NCBI GenBank assembly: GCA_003151335.1
Contig: PLXE01000117.1
Coordinates: 36,064-100,063, forward strand
DNA: 64,000 bases
Source: Acidobacteriaceae bacterium
Lineage (GTDB): Bacteria; Acidobacteriota; Terriglobia; Terriglobales; Acidobacteriaceae
Direction: 5' to 3'
The notes under the pieces are model-generated. The model searched no databases and was not told the origin of the DNA. It saw only the letters and a list, made by a program, of their open reading frames with translations. The translations under genes were made by a program, and so were the position numbers. Below are positions 18,635 through 26,502 of this stretch, one piece after another; within the stretch, counting starts at the first letter, position 1, and each line of letters begins with the position of its first letter.

Positions 18635-18683
18635 GACTACTAACCACCAACCACTTGCAACTGACTACTGGCAACTGCTTCTA
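18635..18683. repeat. Degenerate heptanucleotide array, rpsR 3' side
   Basis: Seven consecutive 7-mers in register, including GACTACT twice, AACCACT, TGCAACT and GGCAACT. The last heptad (18677-18683) contains the rpsR stop codon. See the general finding on heptad arrays. Confidence 0.75.
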
Positions 18684-19094
18684 CCTTCCCCCGAAAGGCA
18701 GCAGCGCGATGTTGCGCGCCTGCTTGATGGCATCGGCCAGACGCCGTTGGTGCGGTGTGCACACGCCGGTCAGACGGCGAGGCACGATCTTTCCGGCCTC
18801 GGAGACAAAACCCGAGAGCAGCCGGACGTCCTTGTAGTTGATGCCGTCGATCTTCTCGACGCAGAACTTGCAAACCTTCTTGCGACGGAAGAACTTCCGT
18901 CCGCCACCTCCGCCGCCACCGGGCCCTCCCGGACCTCCGCCGGGCCGTCCACCGGGACGAGGTCCGCGAGGCGCACCGTAGCCGCCGCCGCCGCCTCCGC
19001 CGCCTCCGCCTTCGCGAGGAGCGCCGCCATCCGCACGCCCACTGGGTGCGTCCGTCGTTGCGGCGCCCGCATTCCTATTGGATTCGTCTGCCAT
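18681..19094 (-). CDS. rpsR: 30S ribosomal protein S18 with a glycine-rich N-terminal extension
   Basis: A 137-residue protein; S18 is normally 75-90 residues. The conserved core begins at about residue 66 ([13 protein letters not shown]) and continues [20 protein letters not shown] and [20 protein letters not shown]. Before it lies an extension of about 65 residues, almost all Gly, Pro and Arg ([10 protein letters not shown]-like), similar to RGG RNA-binding tails. The start at 19094 is well supported by AGAAGGAG four bases upstream, and no other start codon lies between it and the core. S18 pairs with S6 on the small-subunit platform, and rpsF lies directly upstream. Confidence 0.95.
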   Translation of the reverse strand: MADESNRNAGAATTDAPSGRADGGAPREGGGGGGGGGGYGAPRGPRPGGRPGGGPGGPGGGGGGGRKFFRRKKVCKFCVEKIDGINYKDVRLLSGFVSEAGKIVPRRLTGVCTPHQRRLADAIKQARNIALLPFGGR

Positions 19095-19217
19095 GATTCT
19101 CCTTCTCTACTCGGTTGGCCTCACGGAACATTCTGGCCGTCAGGCACAGTCCCTGCAGGACCGTTGTTCTATATTGACCGGACGCGCTGGCCCTACGGAC
19201 CTCTACGCGCATTCGTT

Positions 19218-19700
19218 TTATGCGCTAACCGGCTCCGATTCGGCGCCCGCTGGCGAAGCCGGCTCGGGCGCGACTTCCGGCGCTGCTGCTGCGGCCGCTG
19301 CGGCCGCTTCTGAGGCGGCTTCGGCTGCCGCAGATGCCGCTGCCGCCTGGCGTCCTTTGCCACGGACCTTGGTATCGCGGATTGCCTTAACTTTGGCCAG
19401 CCGCTTCTGCTCTTCATCGATCCGCACGGTGATGAACTTGATCACTGGTTCGGTCACGCGCAGGCGGCGTTCCACTTCCTTCACCATGGCGCCTTCGCCT
19501 TCCAGGACCATCAGCATGTAAATGCCATCCTGGAACTTGCGCACGGTGTAGGCCAGCCGGCGCTTGCCCATGCGCTCCATGCTTTTCACCGATCCTCCCG
19601 CACCGCCGACCTGGGTCTCCAGACTCGATATCAGTTTGTCCTGGTCCTCTTCCAGCATGTCGGGACGGACGATGAACATCAATTCATAAGTACGTAGCAT
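19218..19700 (-). CDS. rpsF: 30S ribosomal protein S6 with an alanine-rich tail
   Basis: A 160-residue protein from ATG 19700, behind CAGGAGAACAGA. The core is MLRTYELMFIVRPDML to VKEVERRLRVTEPVIKFITV. A long C-terminal tail follows, dominated by Ala and Glu (AAAASAAAEAASEA and so on), about 45 residues beyond the usual S6 end. S6 binds S18 in the 30S platform, and the gene lies 123 bases upstream of rpsR. Its tail and the S18 extension make this an unusual S6:S18 pair. Confidence 0.96.
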   Translation of the reverse strand: MLRTYELMFIVRPDMLEEDQDKLISSLETQVGGAGGSVKSMERMGKRRLAYTVRKFQDGIYMLMVLEGEGAMVKEVERRLRVTEPVIKFITVRIDEEQKRLAKVKAIRDTKVRGKGRQAAAASAAAEAASEAAAAAAAAAPEVAPEPASPAGAESEPVSA

Positions 19701-19711
19701 TCTGTTCTCCT

Positions 19712-19794
19712 GGCAACTAGCGGCTAGCAATTAGCAACTAGCGCGTGTTCCTGTTTGTCAGCAGCTAACGGCTATTTGCTAGTCGCTAGTTGCT
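19712..19794. repeat. Inverted pair of heptad arrays between pth and rpsF
   Basis: Five heptads such as AGCAACT and AGCAATT (19712-19746) face five heptads such as AGTTGCT and ATTTGCT (19760-19794), which are their reverse complements. Together they can form an imperfect stem. The pth stop codon (19779-19781) lies inside the second array, and the rpsF start lies 11 bases from the first. Confidence 0.8.
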
Positions 19795-20366
19795 TCTTCG
19801 GCCTTGCGATTAAAGCGGTTCATGGCCGCCTGCACGCCTTCGCCGAGAATCACTCGCGCCGCCTCGGCCGCCAAATCCAAAACCTGGTCAACGGCCGCAA
19901 GCTGCGACTTCTTGAACTGCGACAACACATACCGCGCGCCGTCGCCTACCGGATGATCGGGCGCGATTCCCATCCGGACGCGCGCGATCTCCTGCGTGCC
20001 CAGCGCGTCAATCACCGATTCCACCCCGTTGTGCCCCGCCGAGCGGCCGCGTGGCCGGACGCGCAAGCTGCCAAACGGCAGGTCCATCTCGTCGTACAGC
20101 AGCACCAGGTCCTGCTCCGGTTGCACTTCGTACTCGCGTACCAACTCGCGCACCGCAGCGCCGCTCAGGTTCATAAAGGTTTCCGGCTTGGCCAGCAGCA
20201 CTTCGTGACCGGCGATGCGCGTCCGCGCCGTTTGCGCGCGGCAGTGGCGATTGTCCACGCGCACACCGCATTGTTCGGCAATGCGGTCCACCGCCAGAAA
20301 CCCCAGATTGTGCGGCGTGAACTGGTACTCGATGCCCGGATTGCCGAGCCCGACGATCAGCTTCAC
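19779..20366 (-). CDS. pth: Peptidyl-tRNA hydrolase
   Basis: A 195-residue protein. MKLIVGLGNPGIEYQFTPHN carries the catalytic His (H19). KPETFMNLSG, LVLLYDEMDLPFG (the catalytic Asp region) and GRSAGHNGVESV complete the family signature. It cleaves peptidyl-tRNA released from stalled ribosomes. Five bases separate it from rplY upstream, which indicates one operon. The last codons (ATSD) are written in the heptad repeat. Confidence 0.97.
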   Translation of the reverse strand: MKLIVGLGNPGIEYQFTPHNLGFLAVDRIAEQCGVRVDNRHCRAQTARTRIAGHEVLLAKPETFMNLSGAAVRELVREYEVQPEQDLVLLYDEMDLPFGSLRVRPRGRSAGHNGVESVIDALGTQEIARVRMGIAPDHPVGDGARYVLSQFKKSQLAAVDQVLDLAAEAARVILGEGVQAAMNRFNRKAEEATSD

Positions 20367-20371
20367 AGCGC

Positions 20372-21124
20372 TTACTTCTTCTTCTCAGACTTTTCAGACT
20401 TCCCGGATTTCTCGGCCTTCTCCGGCTTGGCTGCCTTGTCGCCACCCTCGGCAGCTTCGCCTTCGGTCTCCTGCTTGCCCTTCTTGATGACCTCGGGCTC
20501 GGCGGCCGCCGCTTCAGCTTCCACCACACCCTCGACCGGCGCGGCTTCCACAACTTCCTTCACCGCAGTAACGTGGGCAACCGCCTGGGTCTCGTCGGTG
20601 ATGAACTTCACCTTGGCATCATGCGCCAGGTCCGAGACGCGAATGGTTTGGCCGAACTCCAGCGTGCTGGCGTCGGCAACCAGGTGGCCCGGAATGTCGC
20701 CCGGCAAACATTCGATTTCGACCTCGCGCAACATCTGCTCCAGGATGCCGCCCTGCAACTTGACGCCGGGGGCTTCGCCCTTGAGCACGATGGGAACGCT
20801 CACGCGCAACACCTTGTCCATGGCGATGCGCTTCAGGTCCACGTGCAGCAGCGCACTCTTGATGGGCTCAAACTGCCAGTCCACGATCATCACCTTGGCG
20901 GCCTGACCATCCAGGCTGAGATCGAAAATCGAGTTGTGCCCGGTCTCCGAATTCAGGATCCGCCTCATCTGTTTGGGATCGACAGCGATGGCCTGCGCCG
21001 GCTGGCCTGCGCCATACACCACGGCCGGAATCATGCCGCTGGCGCGCAGCCGGCGGGCGTCATTCTTGCCGCCACCTTGCCGCGGCTTGGCTTCTACGTT
21101 TTTATCTGCGGTTGCTGTAGCCAT
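20372..21124 (-). CDS. rplY: 50S ribosomal protein L25/Ctc family (TL5-like, two-domain)
   Basis: A 250-residue protein from ATG 21124, with AAAGGACA upstream. The 5S rRNA-binding L25 domain starts after MATATADKNVEAKPRQ with GKNDARRLRASGMIPAVVYG. The TL5/Ctc beta domain follows (VPIVLKGEAPGVKLQGG, EVEIECLPGDIPGHL). The final 55 residues are low-complexity Glu/Ala and then Lys/Glu/Ser (EKSGKSEKSEKKK). It is operon-linked to prs (11 bases) and pth. Confidence 0.95.
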   Translation of the reverse strand: MATATADKNVEAKPRQGGGKNDARRLRASGMIPAVVYGAGQPAQAIAVDPKQMRRILNSETGHNSIFDLSLDGQAAKVMIVDWQFEPIKSALLHVDLKRIAMDKVLRVSVPIVLKGEAPGVKLQGGILEQMLREVEIECLPGDIPGHLVADASTLEFGQTIRVSDLAHDAKVKFITDETQAVAHVTAVKEVVEAAPVEGVVEAEAAAAEPEVIKKGKQETEGEAAEGGDKAAKPEKAEKSGKSEKSEKKK

Positions 21125-21135
21125 AATCTTGTCCT

Positions 21136-22212
21136 TTATAAAAACAATCTGCTGACCGAAGTCTCCTCGTGAATCGACTGAATGGTGCGCCCGATCAATC
21201 CCGCGATCGACAACACTTTGATCTTGGGCTCGTTGCGCCCCGCTTCCGTCAGCGGGATGGTGTTGGTCACCACCACTTCGGTCAACCCCGACCGGGAAAT
21301 CCGTTCCACCGCCGGTCCGGAAAGTACCGGATGGGTGGCGCAGGCATGGATCTCGCGCGCCCCCGCGTCCAGCAACGCCTGGCACGTCTTCACCAGCGTA
21401 CCCGCGGTATCGATAATGTCGTCGAGGATGAGACAGGTGCGATTGTTCACGTCGCCGATGACGTGCATCACCTCGGTCACATCCGCTTCCACGCGGCGCT
21501 TGTCCACAATGGCCAGCGCCGATTCCATCTTCTTGGCGAAGAAGCGGGCGCGCTCCACGCCACCTGCATCCGGCGAAACCACGGTCAAATCCGAAAACTG
21601 CTTCTTGCGGAAGTAATCCACCAGCACCGGCGATGCGAACACATGGTCCACCGGGATATTGAAGAACCCCTGGATCTGCGGCGCGTGCAGATCGACTATC
21701 AGCGCGCGGTCGGCCCCCGCCGTCGTCAACAAGTCGGCCACCAGCTTCGACGAAATCGGCACCCGCGGCTTGTCCTTACGGTCCTGCCGCGCGTACCCGT
21801 AGTACGGAATCACCACCGTGATGCGGCGCGCCGAGGCGCGCTTCAGCGCATCAATCAGCAGCAGCAACTGCATCAGGTGCAGGTCCACCGGGTCGCACGT
21901 GGGCTGCACCATGAAAACATCGGCCCCGCGCACGTTCTCCTCGATCTGCACATAAGTCTCTCCGTCGGAGAACTTGCTGACGCGTGCTTGCCCGAGTGGC
22001 AAACCCAGGAACGCGCAAATGTCGCTGGCCAGAGCATCGTTGGCGGTCCCGGAAAAAATCTTCCACCTGTCATCCTGGCGCGCCCGCACCGGCTTGGGCT
22101 TGGGATCGGCCGCGGAATGGACCTGCTTGTCCGACTGCGGTGCGGTCGTTGCCGTACCTTCGCCCGCAACACCCGCCGTGTGCACTACGCTCGGTCTTGC
22201 TGCCGTTTCCAT
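21136..22212 (-). CDS. prs: Ribose-phosphate pyrophosphokinase, N-terminally extended
   Basis: A 358-residue protein; the family is about 315. The Prs fold starts at about residue 50 (WKIFSGTANDALASDICAFL). It contains the flag region DGETYVQIEENVRG, the catalytic loop AD(R)ALIVDLHAPQ, and the PRPP loop CLILDDIIDTAGTL. It makes PRPP from ribose 5-phosphate and ATP for nucleotide synthesis; apt and purN in this window are part of the same metabolism. The first 48 residues are low-complexity and probably disordered. No internal Met lies between them and the core, so the extension is probably real unless a rare start is used. Confidence 0.95.
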   Translation of the reverse strand: METAARPSVVHTAGVAGEGTATTAPQSDKQVHSAADPKPKPVRARQDDRWKIFSGTANDALASDICAFLGLPLGQARVSKFSDGETYVQIEENVRGADVFMVQPTCDPVDLHLMQLLLLIDALKRASARRITVVIPYYGYARQDRKDKPRVPISSKLVADLLTTAGADRALIVDLHAPQIQGFFNIPVDHVFASPVLVDYFRKKQFSDLTVVSPDAGGVERARFFAKKMESALAIVDKRRVEADVTEVMHVIGDVNNRTCLILDDIIDTAGTLVKTCQALLDAGAREIHACATHPVLSGPAVERISRSGLTEVVVTNTIPLTEAGRNEPKIKVLSIAGLIGRTIQSIHEETSVSRLFL

Positions 22213-22267
22213 CGAATCAAATACCCCCGCTTCACCTGGTTGAGTTACACGCTGGGTCTTGAATGCC

Positions 22268-22449
22268 GCTGTTCGCCGTTCGCTCTGCGCTCTGCGCTGT
22301 TCGCTCTTCGCTGTTCGCTCTTCGCGATTGGCTATTGCCCGTTAGCCTTTAAGCTCTTATCCTGCAAATCCTGAAACCTGATTTTCGCTCTTAGCCTGCA
22401 AACCTTGAACCTGAATTCTATCCACTAACAACTAGCCACTATCCACTGA
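22268..22449. repeat. Long heptanucleotide array, about 26 units, between prs and tRNA-Gln
   Basis: From 22268 to 22449 the sequence can be read in a single 7-base register. It starts with near-identical units (GCTGTTC, GCTCTGC, GCTCTTC) and drifts through AACCTGA to CCACTAT and CCACTGA. It fills the whole space between the prs start and the tRNA gene and has no ORF. Confidence 0.8.
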
Positions 22450-22453
22450 AGTC

Positions 22454-22527
22454 TGGCTGGGCGGCCAGGATTCGAACCTGGACAAAGTGCTCCAAAGGCA
22501 CTTGACCTACCATTAGTCGACCGCCCA
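22454..22527 (-). tRNA. tRNA-Gln (UUG anticodon)
   Basis: On the minus strand the acceptor TGGGCGG (22527-22521) pairs with CCGCCCA (22464-22458). The anticodon stem AGTGC/GCACT encloses the loop CTTTGGA, giving anticodon TTG. The T-arm carries GGTTCGAATCC. The discriminator is G, and CCA is encoded (22456-22454). It lies between ispE and prs, a common location in this phylum. Confidence 0.95.
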
Positions 22528-22554
22528 GTGAAGCAACGCGAAGCCATCTCCTAA

Positions 22555-22680
22555 ATCGTTTCGTATCAGGGCACGGCTTCAGCCGTGCCGCAGCGGTCAA
22601 CAACGATTTGGGCTTCAGCCCCTGAGGGACCTGTTTTCGCCGGGTGCCCCATCCTTTCGCCCGCTTTTGGCGAAAGGGTG
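22555..22680. repeat. REP-like palindrome cluster downstream of ispE
   Basis: Three short palindromes in a row: GGCACGGCTTCAGCCGTGCC (about 22568-22587), GGGCTTCAGCCC (about 22610-22622), and a stem in the GGTGCCCCATCCTTTCGC / GCGAAAGGGTG context (about 22642-22677). The first recurs as a half-copy at 53309-53336; the last recurs near 35930-35965. Confidence 0.65.
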
Positions 22681-22683
22681 AAA

Positions 22684-22732
22684 GACTCGACACTTGAAAC
22701 TCGAAACTGGAAACTCTTCTAGCCCCTGGCAA
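22684..22732. repeat. Heptad array at the ispE stop codon
   Basis: Heptads GACTCGA, CACTTGA, AACTCGA, AACTGGA, AACTCTT, CTAGCCC and CTGGCAA follow in register. The ispE stop (22719-22721) is inside the sixth unit. Confidence 0.7.
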
Positions 22733-23720
22733 CTTCCTTCCAATATTCTTCCCGCGTCAGCGTTGTGGTCGCAACCGCTGCGTGTCCGGAGGCGCACATG
22801 CGCGCAGCCGCCGCCTGCGCCTCTTCGCCGGAGGGGAACAACCCATACACCGTTGATCCGGAGCCGGACAGTGACGCATAACGCGCGCCCTCGCGCTCCA
22901 AGACACGTTTTACCTCACGCAAATCGGGATACTCAGGAAAGACGACGCGTTCGAAGTCGTTCTCGATCCCGGCTCGGACGAGGTCGAGAAGCGGTGTCTC
23001 GGCCCGGTCCCCGCCCATCGCGGGAACACCGGATGCAGGTCCACTCGCAGATACGGCTTGCGAGAAAACACGTTCCTTCAGCCAGGCATCCACCGCCTGA
23101 CTGAACTTGTTAATTGTACCTGCGGCTCCAGCGCCGGTCAATTCAGCTTCTCGCGCCACCAGTTTGTCCCATTGTGCAAACGCCTTGGGCGTTGAAACGC
23201 TGATCGGCGGGGTCACGATCACCAGGTGCATGCCCGGCAGATCTGGTAGCGGATAAACTTCTTCGCCGCGGCCAATGCCCAGCACGGTTCCGCCGATCAA
23301 GAAGAGAGGCACGTCGCTGCCTATCTCGGCGGCGATAAGCATCTTGTCCTCGGCGGCAAGCTTTGTTTCCAGCGCTCGCTCCAGCCCTGCCATGGTCGCC
23401 ACTGCATTGGACGAGCCCGCGCCCAGGCCGCCTTGCACCGGCAATCGCTTGTCGATTTGAACGATAATTTTGGCGCTGGCCTTCGCCGCCTTCAGCACGC
23501 GCTCGGCAGCCTGGTAGCAGGTATTGGATTCATCGAGCGGAACGCGCGGATGGTTGCAGCGAATCTCGATGCCGGAGCCGGGCTGCACGTCCACGCGCAC
23601 GACATCGTGCAGCCCTATCGTCTGGTAGATCGTACGCAGCTGGTGAAAGCCGTCGGCACGCGCCGGGCCGATCTTTAGTCCGAGATTGATCTTCGCGAAT
23701 GAGCGGACGGCAATGAACAT
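22719..23720 (-). CDS. ispE: 4-diphosphocytidyl-2-C-methyl-D-erythritol kinase
   Basis: A 333-residue GHMP kinase from ATG 23720. The N-terminus MFIAVRSFAKINLGLKIG is the IspE signature. The ATP-binding motif is LPVQGGLGAGSSNAVA. SDVPLFLIGGTVLGIGRG and, near the C-terminus, GARYASLSGSGSTVYGLF complete it. It phosphorylates CDP-methylerythritol in the non-mevalonate isoprenoid pathway. Upstream of tRNA-Gln and prs on the same strand, flanked on both sides by heptad arrays. Confidence 0.96.
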   Translation of the reverse strand: MFIAVRSFAKINLGLKIGPARADGFHQLRTIYQTIGLHDVVRVDVQPGSGIEIRCNHPRVPLDESNTCYQAAERVLKAAKASAKIIVQIDKRLPVQGGLGAGSSNAVATMAGLERALETKLAAEDKMLIAAEIGSDVPLFLIGGTVLGIGRGEEVYPLPDLPGMHLVIVTPPISVSTPKAFAQWDKLVAREAELTGAGAAGTINKFSQAVDAWLKERVFSQAVSASGPASGVPAMGGDRAETPLLDLVRAGIENDFERVVFPEYPDLREVKRVLEREGARYASLSGSGSTVYGLFPSGEEAQAAAARMCASGHAAVATTTLTREEYWKEVARG

Positions 23721-23728
23721 GGGAACCA

Positions 23729-23874
23729 AGGGCTAGGGGACAGTGGCCAGGGGCTAGTGTAGCAACATGTTTGAAGTTTCCAGCTTCGGGAGCGCAGGTC
23801 GAACGCTAAGAAAACGCCGGATTAAGCCCCTAATCCCTAGATCCCTAACCCCTAGCCCCTAACCCCTGCTGTTA
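23729..23874. repeat. Inverted pair of CCCCTAG-type heptad arrays between ispE and the BI-1 gene
   Basis: Units such as AGGGCTA and GGGGCTA (23729-23763) lie opposite units such as AGCCCCT and AACCCCT (23825-23874), their reverse complements. One unit is 8 bases long. The stop codon of the minus-strand BI-1 gene (23872-23874) closes the last heptad. Confidence 0.75.
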
Positions 23875-24630
23875 CCTGCTGCGGAACTTGGACAGCAGCC
23901 GCAGGATCTCGAAGTAGAGCCAGATCAGCGTGATCATCAGCGCGAAGGCGCCATACCACTCCATGTACTTGGGAGCGCCCATCCGCGCGCCGTTCTCGAT
24001 CAGATCGAAGTCGAGGACGAGGTTCAGCGCCGCGACGGCCACCACGATCAGGCTGAAACCGATGCCAATCGGGCTTGAACTGTTGATCGCCGTGAAGTGC
24101 ACGCCGAAAAATCCGAGGATGAATTGCAGGAGATAGAAGACGGCAATGCCGCCGGTGGCCGCCACGATGCCGAGCCGCAGCTTTTCCGTCACCTTGATGA
24201 GGCCGGTGCGGTAGGCGAGCAACATGATCAGGAGCGTGCCGAAGGTCAGCGAGACGGCTTGGATGGCGATGCCGTGGTAACGCAGCTCCAGCATGGCGGA
24301 GATTCCGCCCAGCACCAGGCCCTCCAGCAACGCGTAAATCGGCGCGGTGATCCCCGCCCACTCTTTCTTGAAGATGGTGACGATGGCGACGATGAAGCCG
24401 CCAATGCCGCCGATGGCGAGCGCCGGCGCCATCGCCTGCATCGCCTCCTCGGGAGGCGCGTTGAAGAACCGGTTCCAGGTCCACGCCGCCGTCGCGACGC
24501 AACAGAGGAGCAGGATGCCCGTCTTGTTGACCGTGCCCGACACGGTCATGCTCTCGCCGAGTACGGCCTCGCCGGTGCGGAAGGCGTCAGAGCTTAGCGC
24601 CGGGTTCGAGGTCCTCATCAATTGGGCCAT
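23872..24630 (-). CDS. Bax inhibitor-1 / YccA family membrane protein
   Basis: A 252-residue protein with seven predicted helices, for example TGILLLCCVATAAWTW, ALAIGGIGGFIVAIVTIF, AVSLTFGTLLIMLLAY, ATGGIAVFYLLQFILGFF and FALMITLIWLYFEILRLL. The PIYALLEGLVLGGIS and family-typical acidic 'DFDLIENGA' segments identify the bacterial BI-1/YccA-YbhL group (proton-sensitive Ca leak channels by family). Its cytoplasmic N-terminus is about 35 residues. Confidence 0.88.
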   Translation of the reverse strand: MAQLMRTSNPALSSDAFRTGEAVLGESMTVSGTVNKTGILLLCCVATAAWTWNRFFNAPPEEAMQAMAPALAIGGIGGFIVAIVTIFKKEWAGITAPIYALLEGLVLGGISAMLELRYHGIAIQAVSLTFGTLLIMLLAYRTGLIKVTEKLRLGIVAATGGIAVFYLLQFILGFFGVHFTAINSSSPIGIGFSLIVVAVAALNLVLDFDLIENGARMGAPKYMEWYGAFALMITLIWLYFEILRLLSKFRSR

Positions 24631-24699
24631 GCGGAGTCTCCTAACTTTGATTAGCTTACCGATTAGACGCGCTGGGCGCTACTTGGACTCGTTGGAACG

Positions 24700-24815
24700 G
24701 ATTTTCGCTCTTCGCTAATCGCTCTTCGCCAGAATTGTCATCCCGAGCGCGGTCCGCCGCGGCGGACGGAGTCGAGGGATCTGCGGTTCCTCCCCAACTG
24801 GCAACTCAAACTAGA
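24700..24815. repeat. Heptads plus a GTCATCC-type palindrome downstream of ruvB
   Basis: Four heptads (GATTTTC, GCTCTTC, GCTAATC, GCTCTTC) lie at 24700-24727. A dispersed repeat with GTCATCCCGAGCG and the palindrome GTCCGCCGCGGCGGAC (24752-24767) follows, and then another three heptads (CAACTGG, CAACTCA, AACTAGA; 24795-24815). The last contains the ruvB stop. Confidence 0.65.
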
Positions 24816-25863
24816 ACAACGTCTCCTGCCCGGCCGCGTTGGTCCTCGGCTTCTTGATCCCGAAGTGTTCGTACGCCAGATGCGTGGCCACGCGGCCGCG
24901 CGGCGTGCGGTCGAGGAAACCAATCTGGATGAGGAAGGGCTCGTAGATTTCTTCGATCGCGTCCGGCTCTTCGGCGAGCGAGGCCGCCAGCGTGTTCACG
25001 CCCACCGGCCCACCCTGATATTTCTCGATGATGGTCAGCAGCAGCTTGCGGTCGATCTCGTCGAACCCGTGACGATCGACCTCGAGCATTGTCAGCGCGG
25101 CCTGGGCGGTGGGCTTGTCGATCTTGCCCGTCCCGCGCACCTGGGCGTAATCGCGGACCCGGCGCAGCAGGCGATTGGCAATACGCGGCGTGCCGCGGCA
25201 ACGGGTGGCAATCTCGACCGCGCCAGCCTCGTCTATCTCGACCCCGAGAATTTCCGCCGAGCGCTGCAAGATGATCTTCAGGTCCTCGGGGGTGTAGAAC
25301 TCCAGCCGTAGCACGATGCCGAAGCGCGAGCGCAGCGGCGCCGACAGCAGCCCGGCGCGCGTGGTGGCCCCAATAAAGGTGAACGGCCGCACCTCGATGG
25401 TATGGGTGCGCGCCGACGGTCCCTGGCCGATGATGATGTCGAGCTTGTAATCCTCCAGCGCTGAGTAGAGCAGCTCTTCCAGCGCGGGTTGCAGGCGGTG
25501 GACTTCGTCGATGAACAGCACCTGCTTCTCGCGCAGGTTGGTGAGGATGGCCGTCAGGTCGCCCTTGATTTGCAGCGTCGGGCCCGAGGTCTGCTGGAAC
25601 GGGGCGTCCATTTCGTTGGCGATGATGTTGGCCAGCGTCGTCTTGCCCAGCCCCGGCGGCCCGTAGAGCAGCACGTGGTCGAGCGGCTCGCCGCGCGAGC
25701 GCGCCGCCTGGATGGCGACCTCCAGGTTGTCCTTGACTTTGTGCTGGCCGATGAACTCGCGCAGCCGCTGCGGACGCAGCTTCAGCTCGAACGACGAGTC
25801 GTCGTCCACCGGCACGGCCGAGACGATGCGGTCGGGATGGGCTTTGTCGCTGGGTAAAGGCAC
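24811..25863 (-). CDS. ruvB: Holliday junction branch-migration ATPase RuvB
   Basis: About 350 residues from GTG 25863, which matches the usual RuvB length; the frame remains open to GTG 25962. [19 protein letters not shown] starts the AAA+ domain. The Walker A is [14 protein letters not shown] and Walker B is [31 protein letters not shown] (sensor 1 and arginine finger region) and the winged-helix [16 protein letters not shown]-type end are present. It drives RuvA-bound Holliday junction migration. ruvA and ruvC are not in this window. Confidence 0.95.
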   Translation of the reverse strand: MPLPSDKAHPDRIVSAVPVDDDSSFELKLRPQRLREFIGQHKVKDNLEVAIQAARSRGEPLDHVLLYGPPGLGKTTLANIIANEMDAPFQQTSGPTLQIKGDLTAILTNLREKQVLFIDEVHRLQPALEELLYSALEDYKLDIIIGQGPSARTHTIEVRPFTFIGATTRAGLLSAPLRSRFGIVLRLEFYTPEDLKIILQRSAEILGVEIDEAGAVEIATRCRGTPRIANRLLRRVRDYAQVRGTGKIDKPTAQAALTMLEVDRHGFDEIDRKLLLTIIEKYQGGPVGVNTLAASLAEEPDAIEEIYEPFLIQIGFLDRTPRGRVATHLAYEHFGIKKPRTNAAGQETLF

Positions 25864-25988
25864 GCAGGGCGATAGTAAAGCGAATGCGGGGTGAGGCGCA
25901 AACAAATGCGCTCTGGTCACGAAGGCCGCGGTTCTGATTGCCCAAAATCCGTTTGCATCCACGGACGCATCGGAGCTACCATCAGCCT

Positions 25989-26177
25989 ATGGCGAAGGTG
26001 AAGAAGTTCGAGCTAGAAGATCCCGTACCCATCCTCGACGATGAGGATGCCGAAACCCTCGCCGCCATCGACGAAGGCGTCCGCGACGCTGAGGCCGGTC
26101 GAACCGTGCCCAGTGAAGAAGTGCGAAAGCTCCTGCCCAAGTGGATTTCCGCCTCCAGTACACGCAAAGAGCGCTAG
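25989..26177 (+). CDS. Antitoxin of a RelE/ParE-type pair
   Basis: A 62-residue acidic protein from ATG 25989. The sequence AETLAAIDEGVRDAEAGRTV followed by PSEEVRKLLPKWIS is typical of small antitoxins encoded directly ahead of ParE-like toxins. Its 3' end overlaps the toxin reading frame by about 37 bases. Because that toxin gene is frameshifted, the antitoxin may be a remnant. Confidence 0.7.
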   Translation: MAKVKKFELEDPVPILDDEDAETLAAIDEGVRDAEAGRTVPSEEVRKLLPKWISASSTRKER

Positions 26178-26441
26178 GCGATTTGGCTGGAATCATCGGC
26201 CATATTGCCGAGGACGATGCTGAGGCAGCGTCTCGCTTTGGCAATTCGTTACTCGACCACGTAGATTTGCTTGCTTGCTCGCTTTCCGCGCATGGGCAGC
26301 GCCTTACGGACGCGCGCTAACGTGCGCAAATTGCTGCATAGTCCTGTTCTGGTCTATTACCGAGTACGCGAAGAAAAACATCTTATCGAGGTGCTTCACT
26401 TCAGACATGGAGCGCGGAAACCGCCAAAAACCTTCGAGTGA
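26141..26441 (+). pseudogene. ParE/RelE toxin broken by a 4-bp (TTGC) expansion
   Basis: A frame from GTG 26141 gives VDFRLQYTQRALGDLAGIIG to DHVDLL, then runs out of frame and meets a stop near 26320. A different frame from about 26283 gives RFPRMGSALRTRANVRKLLH, then VYYRVREEKHLIEVLHFRHG. This is the C-terminal half of a ParE-like toxin. The break is at TTGCTTGCTTGC (26267-26278). Removing one TTGC joins HVDLLA directly to RFPRMG. The toxin is therefore inactivated by tetranucleotide slippage, unless this is an assembly error. Confidence 0.75.
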
Positions 26442-26502
26442 GACTCTCCTCTACCGCACCACTGACAACTCCTGCCGCGACATTTATGATTCCCTTGTCA
26501 CC

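Noticed and set aside
22268-22449. CRISPR array
   Set aside because: Repeats are 7 bases and continuous, without spacers.
24806-25945. Second long frame overlapping ruvB
   Set aside because: It is a shifted frame of ruvB with an Arg/Ala-rich composition typical of GC-rich shadows.
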